From Limnobacter humi (GTDB taxonomy: Bacteria; Pseudomonadota; Gammaproteobacteria; Burkholderiales; Burkholderiaceae_B), in contig NZ_JANIGO010000006.1 in assembly GCF_024518835.1 (NCBI RefSeq), positions 1 to 64,000 of the forward strand: 64,000 nt of DNA, read 5' to 3'. The notes under the pieces were generated by a model. That model worked only from the letters and a program-made list of their open reading frames with translations. It was not told where the DNA came from and searched no databases. The position numbers were made by a program, and so were the translations under genes. This document shows, piece by piece, positions 7,865-17,309 of this stretch (its first letter is position 1; every line of letters starts with the position of its first letter).

Positions 7865-9895
7865 ATGTTTCAAAAAATCCTGATCGCCAACCGCGGCGAA
7901 ATTGCCCGCCGCATCAACCGCACCGCGCAGGCCATGGGCATCGCCACGGTCGCCGTCTATTCCGAGGCGGACGCGCAGGCCCTGCATGTGCGCGAGTGCG
8001 ACGAGGCCGTGTGCATTGGCCCTGCGCCAGCCAGCGAAAGCTATTTGAACATTGGCAAGATCATGGCCGCTGCCAAAGCAACCGGTGCGCAAGCCATACA
8101 CCCGGGCTATGGTTTTTTGTCGGAAAATGCAGCATTTGCGCAAGCCTGCGCCGATGCGGGCGTGGTGTTTATTGGCCCTGGCGTTCAAGCCATTCGCACC
8201 ATGGGTAGCAAAAGCGAAGCCAAGGCCTGCGTGCAGCCTGCCGGTGTGCCGCTGATCCCCGGTTATTTTGGGGCTGACCAAAGCCTGCCCACTTTGCAAG
8301 CCGAGGCGGCGCGGATTGGATACCCCCTTATGATCAAGGCGGTGGCGGGCGGTGGTGGCAAAGGCATTCGGGTGGTGAATTCGTCCGATGAATTGCCCGC
8401 TGCGCTGGAGAGCTGCCAGCGTGAGGCGAAGAATGCCTTTGGCGATGCCACCGTGATGTTGGAAAAGCAGATCATTCGACCTCGCCATGTGGAGGTTCAA
8501 GTGTTTGCCGATTCGCATGGGCATGTGGTGCACTTGTACGAACGCGATTGCTCGGCCCAGCGCCGCCACCAGAAAGTGATTGAAGAAGCACCAGCCCATG
8601 GTTTGAGCCAGGCGCTGCGTGAAGCCATTGGTCAAACGGCTGTTCAAGTGGCCAGGGCCGTGAATTATTTGGGTGCGGGCACTGTGGAGTTTTTGCTCGA
8701 TGCACGCGGCGATTATTACTTCATGGAAATGAATACGCGCTTGCAGGTGGAGCACCCGGTGACGGAAATGATCGCCGGGTTTGATCTGGTGGAATGGCAA
8801 ATCCGAATTGCGGCAGGCGAGCCCTTGCCTGTGCAGCAAGCCGATATTTCAACGTTTGGCCATGCATTTGAAGCGCGTTTGTATGCCGAGAACCCTGAGC
8901 AGGGTTTTCTGCCGGCCATTGGGGAGGTGGTGCTGTGGGAAACACCACCTGCCGCTGAATTCAATCGTAGCCAGGCGGTACGCCTGGATGGCGCAATTGC
9001 CTCGGGCTTGTCGGTTACACCCCATTATGACCCCATGATCGGCAAGCTGATTGTGTGGGGCGAAGACCGGGCTCAAGCCTTGAGCCTGTTGGTGAAAACA
9101 TTGTCGCAATTGCGTTGCGTCGGGCTGAAAAATAACCTGCAGTGGTTAAAGTCGCTGTGTTTGCATCCAGAATTTCAGGCGGGTGGGTATGACACTGGAT
9201 TGATTGACCGGATGGGTGTGGAGTCTGCCGCAGACTCCTCAGCCCAGCCCATGCCCATTGTGCTGGCGGCCTTGGCTGCGGTGGCCCGGTGGGGGCAGCA
9301 AACAGACTGGCAGACGGCTGATCCCCTGGCCCGGCTGGATGGTTTCTCATCGGCCGTGCCGTTGATGCGTCAAGACCACTGGCAAACCCGCCACGATGAC
9401 CGGTGGGTGGTCAAAAGCCATGTGGCTGCACTGAAGTCCGGGTTGCTGGTTCGAACACAAGTGGCAGGTTCTTCCGTGGTGGCCTTGTCGGTACAGGTGT
9501 CGAGCCGTGCCCGACAGGGCGATTTGAATCGCATCCAGGGTGAGGTCCAGTCGGACGCCGGCTTTAAACCGTTTGACCTGATTTGGCATCGGGACCAGTT
9601 GCATGTTCACCTGGGTGACTGCCAACACACCCTGCTGTGGTTGAATCCGACCCATATTCGTGCCGACGATGCGCACAGCGGTCATGGTGTGGCTGCACCC
9701 ATGCCCGGCAAGGTGTTTGCGGTGCATGTAAAGCCCGGCGATGCTGTGAAGAAGGGGCAGGCCTTGGTGGGGCTGGAGGCCATGAAAATGGAGCACACCC
9801 TGACAGCACCAAAAGACGCCGTGGTCAAAGCCGTTGTTCACCAGGTGGGTGAGCAGGTTGCAGAAGGCACTGAGCTGGTGGAGTTTGAAGAATGA
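7865..9895 (+). CDS. liuD: Methylcrotonyl-CoA carboxylase, biotin-carrying (alpha) subunit
   Basis: A 676-residue protein with biotin carboxylase (residues 1-450: start FQKILIANRGEIARR, ATP-grasp glycine loop AGGGGKG at about 161-167, and EMNTRLQVEHPVTE), a linker region, and a C-terminal biotinyl domain with EAMKMEH, the biotinylated lysine being about K641. It carboxylates biotin using ATP and bicarbonate and hands it to LiuB. One oddity: the stretch after SKSEAKA reads CVQPAGVPL where relatives usually have a charged A-x-x-A-G-V-P-L. The next gene overlaps it by ATGA. Confidence 0.93.
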   Translation: MFQKILIANRGEIARRINRTAQAMGIATVAVYSEADAQALHVRECDEAVCIGPAPASESYLNIGKIMAAAKATGAQAIHPGYGFLSENAAFAQACADAGVVFIGPGVQAIRTMGSKSEAKACVQPAGVPLIPGYFGADQSLPTLQAEAARIGYPLMIKAVAGGGGKGIRVVNSSDELPAALESCQREAKNAFGDATVMLEKQIIRPRHVEVQVFADSHGHVVHLYERDCSAQRRHQKVIEEAPAHGLSQALREAIGQTAVQVARAVNYLGAGTVEFLLDARGDYYFMEMNTRLQVEHPVTEMIAGFDLVEWQIRIAAGEPLPVQQADISTFGHAFEARLYAENPEQGFLPAIGEVVLWETPPAAEFNRSQAVRLDGAIASGLSVTPHYDPMIGKLIVWGEDRAQALSLLVKTLSQLRCVGLKNNLQWLKSLCLHPEFQAGGYDTGLIDRMGVESAADSSAQPMPIVLAALAAVARWGQQTDWQTADPLARLDGFSSAVPLMRQDHWQTRHDDRWVVKSHVAALKSGLLVRTQVAGSSVVALSVQVSSRARQGDLNRIQGEVQSDAGFKPFDLIWHRDQLHVHLGDCQHTLLWLNPTHIRADDAHSGHGVAAPMPGKVFAVHVKPGDAVKKGQALVGLEAMKMEHTLTAPKDAVVKAVVHQVGEQVAEGTELVEFEE

Positions 9896-10821
9896 TTCAA
9901 ACAAATGTGGGGGCTCACGCGGTGAGCCTGGTGGAGGTGGGGCCACGGGATGGTTTGCAGAATGAGCAAGCGCCCATATCCACTGCTGACAAAATTGAAC
10001 TGTGCAAACGTCTGTTGGCAGCCGGTGTAACGCGCTTGGAGGCAGCCGCGTTTGTGTCGCCCAAGTGGGTTCCACAAATGGCTGATGGCGCGCATGTTCT
10101 GGCCGGTTTGAATGGTTTTCGACATTCGGAGGTGTCGTTATCGGCCCTGGTGCCCAACGTGAAGGGCATGGAGGCGGCGATTGAAGCGGGTGTGCAGGAG
10201 GTGGTGGTATTTACCGCTGCATCCGAAGCCTTCACCCAAAAGAACATCAATTGCACGATTGCCGACAGCATTGAGCGGTTCAAGCCGGTGATTGAACTGG
10301 CCCGTCAGCACCAGGTCCATGTTCGAGGCTCCATTTCGTGCGCACTGGGGTGCCCGTACGAAGGCCCCATTCCGGTGGGCCGTGCGGGGGATGTGGCTCG
10401 CCGTCTGGCCGATGTTGGCGTGCAGGAATTTGATGTTGCCGACACGATTGGTGTTGGCACACCCGGACAAACCCGGGCTGTGTTTGAGGCGGTGGCCAAG
10501 GCTGTGCCCCTGCACAGCGTGGCGGGGCATTTTCACGACACTTATGGACAGGCCCTGGCCAATATATTGGCGGCCTTGGACGTGGGTGTTCGAACCTTCC
10601 ACAGTTCAGTGGCTGGCTTGGGTGGTTGTCCGTACGCCAAAGGGGCCACTGGCAATGTGGCCACCGAAGATGTGGTTTACATGTTGCACGGCATGGGTTA
10701 CGACACGGGCGTTGATTTGAATGCCTTGGTGGACGTTGGGCAATGGTTTAGCACAGCGGTGCTGGCCAGGCCTTACGGCAGCCGTGCCGGGCGAGCCCTG
10801 TGGACCCGGCGGCACGGTTGA
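9892..10821 (+). CDS. mvaB: Hydroxymethylglutaryl-CoA lyase
   Basis: A 309-residue TIM-barrel lyase that splits HMG-CoA into acetyl-CoA and acetoacetate, the last step of leucine catabolism. It shows VEVGPRDGLQNE near the N-terminus, the metal-binding H-F-H-D (residues about 210), and the active-site signature GLGGCPYAKGATGN with the catalytic cysteine. ATGA overlap with liuD indicates translational coupling. An isovaleryl-CoA dehydrogenase gene, expected to feed this pathway, is not in the window. Confidence 0.93.
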   Translation: MIQTNVGAHAVSLVEVGPRDGLQNEQAPISTADKIELCKRLLAAGVTRLEAAAFVSPKWVPQMADGAHVLAGLNGFRHSEVSLSALVPNVKGMEAAIEAGVQEVVVFTAASEAFTQKNINCTIADSIERFKPVIELARQHQVHVRGSISCALGCPYEGPIPVGRAGDVARRLADVGVQEFDVADTIGVGTPGQTRAVFEAVAKAVPLHSVAGHFHDTYGQALANILAALDVGVRTFHSSVAGLGGCPYAKGATGNVATEDVVYMLHGMGYDTGVDLNALVDVGQWFSTAVLARPYGSRAGRALWTRRHG

Positions 10822-10844
10822 ATGCGCTTGGGCGCATTGGTTTT
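10821..10844 (+). terminator. Hairpin terminator between the liu operon and the convergent kinase gene
   Basis: AATGCGC (10821-10827), loop TTGG, GCGCATT (10832-10838), then GGTTTT. The perfect 7-bp stem sits in the 22 bases between the two facing stop codons and probably ends the liu operon. The T run is short (4), so termination strength is uncertain. Confidence 0.55.
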
Positions 10845-12736
10845 CAGGCTTGGCGTTGTATTGGGATCAGGATCCGCAGGCCAAAGCCTTGCCCGTCCAG
10901 ACCCTCGGTGTATTCAAGGACCAGCCCGAGAGACCTTGCGCGCGTGGCCATGTGGGCCATGCCCCTGCCGGCCTGAATGCGGTCTGCTGGCAGGCCGCAG
11001 CCGTTGTCGCGAATGCACAGTTCAAGCCGGTCACGACCGTCCAGTGGGCGGATGGACAGTTCAATGGCCTGTGCCTTGGCATGTTTCAAAATATTCCCAA
11101 AGGCTTCCTGAACGATCCGCAGCAGATCAAACAGATCCCGTGATCGGTAGCCCTTCAGTGTTGGAATATCCCGAACCCGCCAATGCAACTCGATGCCGCT
11201 GAGCCTCAACCGACGTTCATAGCGCCAGCGAAAATTGCCCAGCAGGGCCAGCAGGTCGTCACTTTGGGGGTCTAGCGAATCAATCGCCAGTCGCAGGTCA
11301 TCCAAACAGTCTTGAAGCACGGTGGTCATTTCATCTCGGCTGAGCGGCCGGCTTTCATTCTCATTCAATGCCGACACCAGGCTTGAGCCCACGCCATCGT
11401 GAATGTCCTGCATGATGCGTCGCCGTTCTTCGTCCTTGGTTCGCTGTTGCTCGATTTGGCGAATTTTCATGAACTGGTCCATGAGTTGCCGTTCGCGCAG
11501 AGACAGCTGTGAGTTGAGGGATTGGTTGACGTCTTGGAGCTGTCTGAACATCACACTGAAGCGTTTGAGCAAAATCCAGCAGCCACTGCCAAAGAGCGCG
11601 ATCCCGGTGTATTGCGACAACAGCACCGATTCGATCGGCAGTGCATCCACCATGATGGACAGGTCGCGCACACTGAGCAGCACAAAAAGCATGGAACTGG
11701 CACCCAGCAGGGTGGCCTCCATGTCCCGATATAGCCACGCATGGCGCAGCAGCATGAGGTTGAGGATGAAAAACAGGGGCACCACCGGTGCCAGCACAAA
11801 CAGGGTGAATTGGAGGATGTCCCGTCCGCTCAGTGCAAAGGTGGCCACGGTCACCAGCACCGCATAGCCCCACAGTGTGCCCCGCAGCAAGCGGGATGGA
11901 TGGCGAATGTAGCGCAACAGGAATTGCCCATACAGGCAGACAAACCACGCATGCAGGGAGTGCACGGCTTCGGCCCATATTGGGTGCGGCAGTGGGGCCC
12001 AGGTGGTGAAATAGCCCACATTGCGCAAGGCGAACGTGAGCACGGCCAAACCCAGAAAGAGCAAGCCTTGGTCGCTGGCGGCATACCGTGAAAAAAAGGC
12101 CAGCAACAGGCCGGCACCCAAGGCCACCAACGTGGCCAACATGGAGCCTGTCACTTGCCAGCGAAATGCACTGCAATAAAGGGGCTCGATGGCACTGGTG
12201 GGCCCCAGCCATACCCGCCCCAGGCCCGAGCGGTAGTTTTTGTAGCCAGCCACTTGAACCACCAGAACATTGTCGGTGGGCTTGAGCAGTGCGGTGGAGA
12301 ACTGGAACATCAGTGGGAAGTTCCAGTAGCGGGACAACTCCCCGGTGACTTGGCCATAACCACCGATTTTGCTGCCGTTGAGGAACACATGGGCATTCAT
12401 GACCACTCGTGGCAGAAAGATGGCGTCAGGCACTGGTTTGTCTGCCTGAAGGTCGAAGCGGAACTTGTAAAGGGCCTGGCCTTCGAAGTTGGGTTGGGTG
12501 TTGTTCCAGACATCGGGCAATTCGATGGGTGGGTCACTGGGGTTCCAGGCCAGATCGCCGACCTGTGCCACACCGGCATAGTGGATGCTGCCGCGTTGAA
12601 GCAAGGTTCCCTGGGTCTGAAGCAGGGCGTTGCCGTCCGCATGCACCGGGGCCTTGAACGCACCCAGCAGGGCCAGCAGTACTGCACTGATGACCCAGCA
12701 TGCAAACCAGAAGTGAAAGCGATCGGGTTTGCTCAC
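10844..12736 (-). CDS. Membrane histidine kinase (7TM-DISM sensor, HisKA_3), pair 1
   Basis: A 630-residue sensor kinase. One N-terminal membrane segment (about 10-26) is followed by a periplasmic jelly-roll domain (about 40-180, with F-L-N-G-S-K-I-G-G-Y-G), seven membrane helices (about 195-395) of the 7TMR-DISM type, a short coiled coil, and a NarL/DegS-type kinase core: phospho-His H446 in DIHDGVGSS, then an HATPase with N-I-L-K-H-A-K and RDNGCG. The DISM extracellular fold often binds carbohydrates, which would fit a sensor of secreted-enzyme products, but the ligand is unknown. It overlaps the regulator gene by 4 bases and is a clear paralogue of the kinase at 13440. Confidence 0.85.
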   Translation of the reverse strand: MSKPDRFHFWFACWVISAVLLALLGAFKAPVHADGNALLQTQGTLLQRGSIHYAGVAQVGDLAWNPSDPPIELPDVWNNTQPNFEGQALYKFRFDLQADKPVPDAIFLPRVVMNAHVFLNGSKIGGYGQVTGELSRYWNFPLMFQFSTALLKPTDNVLVVQVAGYKNYRSGLGRVWLGPTSAIEPLYCSAFRWQVTGSMLATLVALGAGLLLAFFSRYAASDQGLLFLGLAVLTFALRNVGYFTTWAPLPHPIWAEAVHSLHAWFVCLYGQFLLRYIRHPSRLLRGTLWGYAVLVTVATFALSGRDILQFTLFVLAPVVPLFFILNLMLLRHAWLYRDMEATLLGASSMLFVLLSVRDLSIMVDALPIESVLLSQYTGIALFGSGCWILLKRFSVMFRQLQDVNQSLNSQLSLRERQLMDQFMKIRQIEQQRTKDEERRRIMQDIHDGVGSSLVSALNENESRPLSRDEMTTVLQDCLDDLRLAIDSLDPQSDDLLALLGNFRWRYERRLRLSGIELHWRVRDIPTLKGYRSRDLFDLLRIVQEAFGNILKHAKAQAIELSIRPLDGRDRLELCIRDNGCGLPADRIQAGRGMAHMATRARSLGLVLEYTEGLDGQGFGLRILIPIQRQA

Positions 12737-13437
12737 AAGTCCAGCAGGCCCAGCATGGATGCCTCATAGACCGCCTCAGAGCGGCTGTGCACATGCAGTT
12801 TTTTATAAATCCGTTTTACATGGGTGGCCACGGTGTGGTTGGAAATGCCCATCTGCCGCGCAATTTCCTGCACTGTAAAGCCTTTGGACACTTGCTGGAT
12901 GACCATGAGTTCACGGTCGGTGATCAGGTTGTGGCGTGCTGCCTCGCTGCTCTGCGGCGAGGGGCCGGGAACCGGTGCTGCTGGTTTTTGCAGGCGAAAC
13001 AGCAGTTGCCGTGCAATCAGCGGGCTGATGGGAGAACCGCCGTTGGCCACTTCCAGGATATGGTTTTCCAGCTCTTCCGAGGAGTAATCTTTCAACAGGT
13101 AGCCGCTGGCACCAGCTTCCAGGCTGCGGATCACATGGTCTTCATCGCCAAATGCCGTGATCACCAATGTTTCAATGTCTGGTTTGTTTTTGCTAATCCA
13201 ACGGATGATGTCGATGCCGGAAAAGTCGGGCAAACCCAGGTCGATCAATGCAACCCGGGGGGTTGTCATGAACAGCAGGCTGTAGGCCTCGTTGGCGGTG
13301 GATGCGCAGCCCAGCAGTTCCAAGCGCGGTGAGCCGGACAATACGCGGGCCAGGTGGTCTTGCGTGGCGGGATCGTCTTCAATCAAGATGACTGACAAAC
13401 GTTCCGGGGTGGGCGTTGCGGGGCAGTTGCTCATCAC
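12733..13437 (-). CDS. NarL/LuxR-family response regulator, pair 1
   Basis: A 234-residue regulator. The receiver domain has acidic E19/D20/D21, phospho-acceptor D65 in ALIDLGLPD and the conserved lysine in GYLLKD. The C-terminal LuxR helix-turn-helix reads TDRELMVIQQVSKGFTVQEI and continues through N-H-T-V-A-T-H-V-K. It is the partner of the kinase at 10844 (4-base overlap), and 2 bases separate it from the upstream kinase gene. It lies in the same transcription unit as the gsp genes. Confidence 0.88.
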   Translation of the reverse strand: MMSNCPATPTPERLSVILIEDDPATQDHLARVLSGSPRLELLGCASTANEAYSLLFMTTPRVALIDLGLPDFSGIDIIRWISKNKPDIETLVITAFGDEDHVIRSLEAGASGYLLKDYSSEELENHILEVANGGSPISPLIARQLLFRLQKPAAPVPGPSPQSSEAARHNLITDRELMVIQQVSKGFTVQEIARQMGISNHTVATHVKRIYKKLHVHSRSEAVYEASMLGLLDL

Positions 13438-13439
13438 GG

Positions 13440-15299
13440 TCAGGTGTTGGTCGAGGTTGGCAATTCAATCAGGATGTTGGTTCCCTGCCCAGTGTGTGCG
13501 GTCACCGTGAGTTTGCCGCCCAGCAGGGCCACGCGCTGGCGCATGTTGTGCAGTCCACGCCCTGCTGGATGGTCATCCGAATCAAATCCTACACCGTTGT
13601 CCGTGATCTGAACACCAACATGGCCGGCACCGTTGGATACGCGCAGCGTGACACGGCTGGCGTTGGCGTGTTTGAGAATATTGGCGAACACTTCCTGTAG
13701 AACCCGCAACAGGTTCAGGCAGTGTCGGGGGTCGAGGTAGGGCAGCGGGGGAATCTGCTCGTCCACTTGCCATTGCAATTCGATGCCTGCTGCAGTCAGG
13801 CTGCTGGCGATTCGATAGCGGAAGGATCCCAACAATGTGGTGAGGTCTTGCTCCATGGGTTCCAGTGAGTCGATGCTGAGTTGCAGGTCACGCAACCCAT
13901 CTTCCAGCAAGGCCAGGGTGGTTCGGGTGTCCACCGCGTTTCCCCGCAACTGGTGGATTGCTGCCACCAGGTAAGCGCCAATGCCATCATGCATGTCGGC
14001 CATGAGTCGTTGCCGTTCATTCAGTTTTACCTTTTCTGCATCAATGTGTTGCATCACCTGGTATTGTGCGGCCAGTTCAGCCTCCCGCCTGGCCAGTCGC
14101 GCTTGCAGGGTTTCGTTGAAAAGGTCGGCCTCTTTCAGGAGGCGGCTGTACCGGTCAATCATGAAGTAACTCAGCACCAGAAACATCACGATGCCCATGT
14201 ACTGGTTGAGAAAGTAACCGTCGAAACTGCGGTACCCGGCCAACAGCAACAGGTCATGAATACTCAGCAGGCAAAAGCACAAGAGGCCGAATGAAAAAGC
14301 GTGGGCATCCAAGGCCTTGTGCTGGTTGCCATGCCGCCACATCAGGCGAACGCACCACAAATAACCCAGCAAGATGATGGAACCGTAGACTTCCACCACT
14401 CGCAGTGACCAATCTTGATGCACCAGCAGCAAGGCTGGAAACGTCAGCAGGTAGGTCCACCAGGCCTTTCGCTCCCAGCGGTTGCGTGGCACCTTGCAGT
14501 AGTTGAGTACCATGAGGAACACGGTGCTGGCAAAAAACAGCAAACCACCTTGCGAAATTTGCACCCAGTGGCTGTGGCTCACCGGCGGTTCAGTGGCCAG
14601 AAAAGCCAGATTGCGCAGCCCCCACAGCATGCAGGTGAGCGCCAGCAGCACCAGGTTCCATTTGCGGGTTTCGCGCAGGGTCACCAAAATCAGTAACACA
14701 ATGCCCGCGCCGATGATGAACGACGTGCTGAAAAACACCGACGTAATTTGCAGCCCGCGGCGCGACAAATAGGCTTCGCGCAAATTTTCATCAGAGCCCA
14801 CCCACACCGTGGACAGGCCGGCCATGTAATCCGGAAATACGCGGATTTGAACAGACACCCGGTTCAAGCCCGGCTTGACCAGGCTGGGCGCCAGTTGCAC
14901 ATACAGCGGTCGGTTCCAGTTGCGCTCGGCATAGTCGCCAGTCAACGGTCCAAAATAGCCCACCCGCTCATCATTCAGGTACACCTCGCCATTCATGGCC
15001 AAGCGGGGAATGTAGATGGACTCGTAGGTGTGGTCTGGATGGGCAAACACATCAAACTGGAACCAGTAAAAGCCGCCAGCGGTTTGCAACAGGGTGTCTT
15101 CCCGGTGGGGTAGTGTCACGGTGGGGGCTGTCAACAGGGCCGTTGGTGGCATGCGCTGGTATTCGCCCATGGCCAGGTGCCGAGCATTGGTAACTCGCAG
15201 TGCTTCCGGGTCACTGGGTATGCCGCGCGCCATTTGCGCCAAGAGCATCCACAGCAATAAACCAGCCATGACCGTGCCGCACAGGTGCAGGCGCAACAC
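13440..15299 (-). CDS. Membrane histidine kinase (7TM-DISM sensor, HisKA_3), pair 2
   Basis: A 619-residue kinase with the same plan as the one at 10844: N-terminal membrane segment (about 7-25), periplasmic jelly roll (about 40-170, with Y-L-N-D-E-R-V-G-Y-F-G), seven membrane helices (about 187-380), coiled coil, phospho-His H437 in MADMHDGIGAY, and an HATPase with N-I-L-K-H-A-N and TDNGVGF. The start is a GTG at 15299; an ATG at 15269 is an alternative. Similar positions and motifs show that it arose with pair 1 by duplication. The sensed signal is unknown. Confidence 0.85.
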   Translation of the reverse strand: MLRLHLCGTVMAGLLLWMLLAQMARGIPSDPEALRVTNARHLAMGEYQRMPPTALLTAPTVTLPHREDTLLQTAGGFYWFQFDVFAHPDHTYESIYIPRLAMNGEVYLNDERVGYFGPLTGDYAERNWNRPLYVQLAPSLVKPGLNRVSVQIRVFPDYMAGLSTVWVGSDENLREAYLSRRGLQITSVFFSTSFIIGAGIVLLILVTLRETRKWNLVLLALTCMLWGLRNLAFLATEPPVSHSHWVQISQGGLLFFASTVFLMVLNYCKVPRNRWERKAWWTYLLTFPALLLVHQDWSLRVVEVYGSIILLGYLWCVRLMWRHGNQHKALDAHAFSFGLLCFCLLSIHDLLLLAGYRSFDGYFLNQYMGIVMFLVLSYFMIDRYSRLLKEADLFNETLQARLARREAELAAQYQVMQHIDAEKVKLNERQRLMADMHDGIGAYLVAAIHQLRGNAVDTRTTLALLEDGLRDLQLSIDSLEPMEQDLTTLLGSFRYRIASSLTAAGIELQWQVDEQIPPLPYLDPRHCLNLLRVLQEVFANILKHANASRVTLRVSNGAGHVGVQITDNGVGFDSDDHPAGRGLHNMRQRVALLGGKLTVTAHTGQGTNILIELPTSTNT

Positions 15300-15343
15300 C
15301 CGGCGGGTCCAGCTTGGGGATGCTGTTGTGGACGCCGTGGTGT

Positions 15344-16072
15344 TCAGGGTCGCTCCCGCAGGTTGATCAATCCCAATTCGCTGGCGCGGTGGACGGCGCT
15401 TGTCCGGGAGTTGACGGCAAGCTTCCGATAGATGCGCTTGATGTAGGTGCTCACTGTGTTGATGGATACCTGCATCAGGTCTGCAATTTCAGACTGCATA
15501 AAGCCCTTGGCCACCATTTCCAGGACTTGCATTTCCCGGTCAGACAAGGGCGTGACCAGTGTTGCAGGCGCTTGACTGTGTTTGGCGTCTGCCAGGCGCG
15601 GGCTATTGTCCGGTGCGGCGTCTGGTTGCAGGGCTCGAAAGCGGGTCAGCAGTCGGCGCGCAATCACCGGGCTGATGGGTGAGCCACCCGCATGCAATTG
15701 AAGCAGGCGTGAGACGATGTCCTCGGTGCGGGTGTCTTTGGTGAGGTAGCCCGTGGCCCCGGCCTCAATGCTGGCAATCACGTGGGATTCATCACCAAAC
15801 ACCGTGAATACCATGGACTCACACCCTGGCCGGTTGGCATGGATGTAGCGAATCAATTCGAGCCCATTGCCATCGGGCAGCCCCAGGTCCACCAACACCA
15901 CATTGGGGCTGTGCAGGTCGAGCATCTCATACGCTTGCGCCAGTGTATGGGCGCAGGCCAGCAACGACAGGTCGGGGTGGGTGTGTATCGCCTGGGTCAG
16001 TGTTTCCAGCATGCGCTCGTCGTCATCAACAACGCACACGCGGATTTTGGCGTCTGGCTTCGGGCTGCTCAT
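15344..16072 (-). CDS. NarL/LuxR-family response regulator, pair 2
   Basis: A 242-residue regulator: receiver with D16-D18, phospho-acceptor D62 in LVDLGLPDGNG and lysine in GYLTKD, then a LuxR-type DNA-binding domain (LSDREMQVLEMVAKGFMQSE, then N-T-V-S-T-Y-I-K-R-I-Y). Its ATG is 2 bases after the gspF stop, so it should be translated from the type II secretion transcript. Close likeness to the regulator at 12733, including the shared G-G-S-P-I-S-P linker, marks it as a paralogue. Confidence 0.88.
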   Translation of the reverse strand: MSSPKPDAKIRVCVVDDDERMLETLTQAIHTHPDLSLLACAHTLAQAYEMLDLHSPNVVLVDLGLPDGNGLELIRYIHANRPGCESMVFTVFGDESHVIASIEAGATGYLTKDTRTEDIVSRLLQLHAGGSPISPVIARRLLTRFRALQPDAAPDNSPRLADAKHSQAPATLVTPLSDREMQVLEMVAKGFMQSEIADLMQVSINTVSTYIKRIYRKLAVNSRTSAVHRASELGLINLRERP

Positions 16073-16074
16073 GA

Positions 16075-17292
16075 TCAGCGCACCAATTGGTTGACTTCAA
16101 TGATGGGCATCATCACCGCCAGCACAATCAGCAACACCACCAGGCCCATCACCAGAATCAATACAGGCTCCAGCAGGCTGGTCAGCCACAATGCTTTGCG
16201 TTCCACTTCAGCGCGTTGGGAGTCGGATGCGCGTTCCAGCATGGCTGCCAATTGCCCGGTGGACTCGCCACTGGCCACCAAATGGGTGAGCACCGGTGGG
16301 AACAAGCCGCTTTTGCCCATGGCCTTGCTCAGCCCACTGCCTTCTTTCACGCGTTCCTGCACTTCACCCATGGCACCTTGCAAGGCGGTGTTGCCCATGG
16401 TGCGGTTGGCGGCAGACAAGGCTTTCAGAATGGGTACACCACTGCCCACCAGAATGGACAGGGTCGAGGCCAGCCGGGCAGTGTTCACCGCACGGACAAA
16501 TGGACCCACAACCGGCATGGCCAGCACCCATTCGTCGACCCGCAAGCGGAAACTGCGACTGCGCAATGCATTTTGAAACAGCACAACAGTGGCCACCAGC
16601 ACCAGCAGCAATGCCCAACCCCAGTGGCGCAAAAAATCGGACAGGGCAATCATGACAATGGTGAGCGTGGGCAATTGCTGGTTCGTGTTTTCAAACACCG
16701 CCACCACTTGGGGTACCACGTAGGTTAATAGCCCCACCACCACCATCAGCGCCACCAGGGTGACCACGGCGGGGTATATGAAGGCTGCGCTCACTTTTTG
16801 AGCCAGGGCCTGCCGGGCCTCCAGTGCATCGGCCAGCTTGGTGAGTACATTGCCCAACTCACCCGTGCTTTCGCCGGCTGCCACGGTGGCTACCACCAAT
16901 TCAGGAAAGGCCTTTGGATAATTGGCCAGGGCTTGTGACAGGGGGGTGCCCGCCACCACATCGGAACGAATGCTGGATAGCCGTTCGCGCACCAGCGGCT
17001 TTTCAGCTTGTTCAATGAGCGCGGCCAGGGCCTGTGCCAATGCCAGTCGCGCCTGCAGCAGGCTGGCCAACTGCCGAATGATCAGCACCACTTCACGGCT
17101 GCTCAGTTCCCGACTGAAACGGCGATTCAGGCTCATGCCCTGAGCCTGGGTTTTGTTGACTTCAGTGACTTCAATCGGCGTCATGCCTTGCATGCGCAAC
17201 TGGTTGCGGGCGGCGCGGGCAGAGTCGGCTTCCAGCGACCCCTTGATGCCTTTGCCATCTGAACCCAATGCGTCGTATCGAAATACAGCCAT
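16075..17292 (-). CDS. gspF: Type II secretion inner-membrane platform protein GspF
   Basis: A 405-residue platform protein. The N-terminus MAVFRYDALGSDGKGIKG is typical of GspF, and two repeated T2SSF helical domains follow, each with G-x-P-L-S or G-S-G-L-S style motifs (AGTPLSQALANYPKAFPELV; KEGSGLSKAMGKSGLFPPV), plus three membrane helices. It forms the inner-membrane base that couples GspE to the pseudopilus. gspE lies 17 bases upstream. Confidence 0.93.
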   Translation of the reverse strand: MAVFRYDALGSDGKGIKGSLEADSARAARNQLRMQGMTPIEVTEVNKTQAQGMSLNRRFSRELSSREVVLIIRQLASLLQARLALAQALAALIEQAEKPLVRERLSSIRSDVVAGTPLSQALANYPKAFPELVVATVAAGESTGELGNVLTKLADALEARQALAQKVSAAFIYPAVVTLVALMVVVGLLTYVVPQVVAVFENTNQQLPTLTIVMIALSDFLRHWGWALLLVLVATVVLFQNALRSRSFRLRVDEWVLAMPVVGPFVRAVNTARLASTLSILVGSGVPILKALSAANRTMGNTALQGAMGEVQERVKEGSGLSKAMGKSGLFPPVLTHLVASGESTGQLAAMLERASDSQRAEVERKALWLTSLLEPVLILVMGLVVLLIVLAVMMPIIEVNQLVR

Positions 17293-17309
17293 GTGTGTGC
17301 CCGCCGTCG

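Noticed and set aside
7289-8839. Minus-strand open frame of 516 codons opposite liuD
   Set aside because: Shadow of the biotin carboxylase gene; the composition is atypical and no domain is visible.
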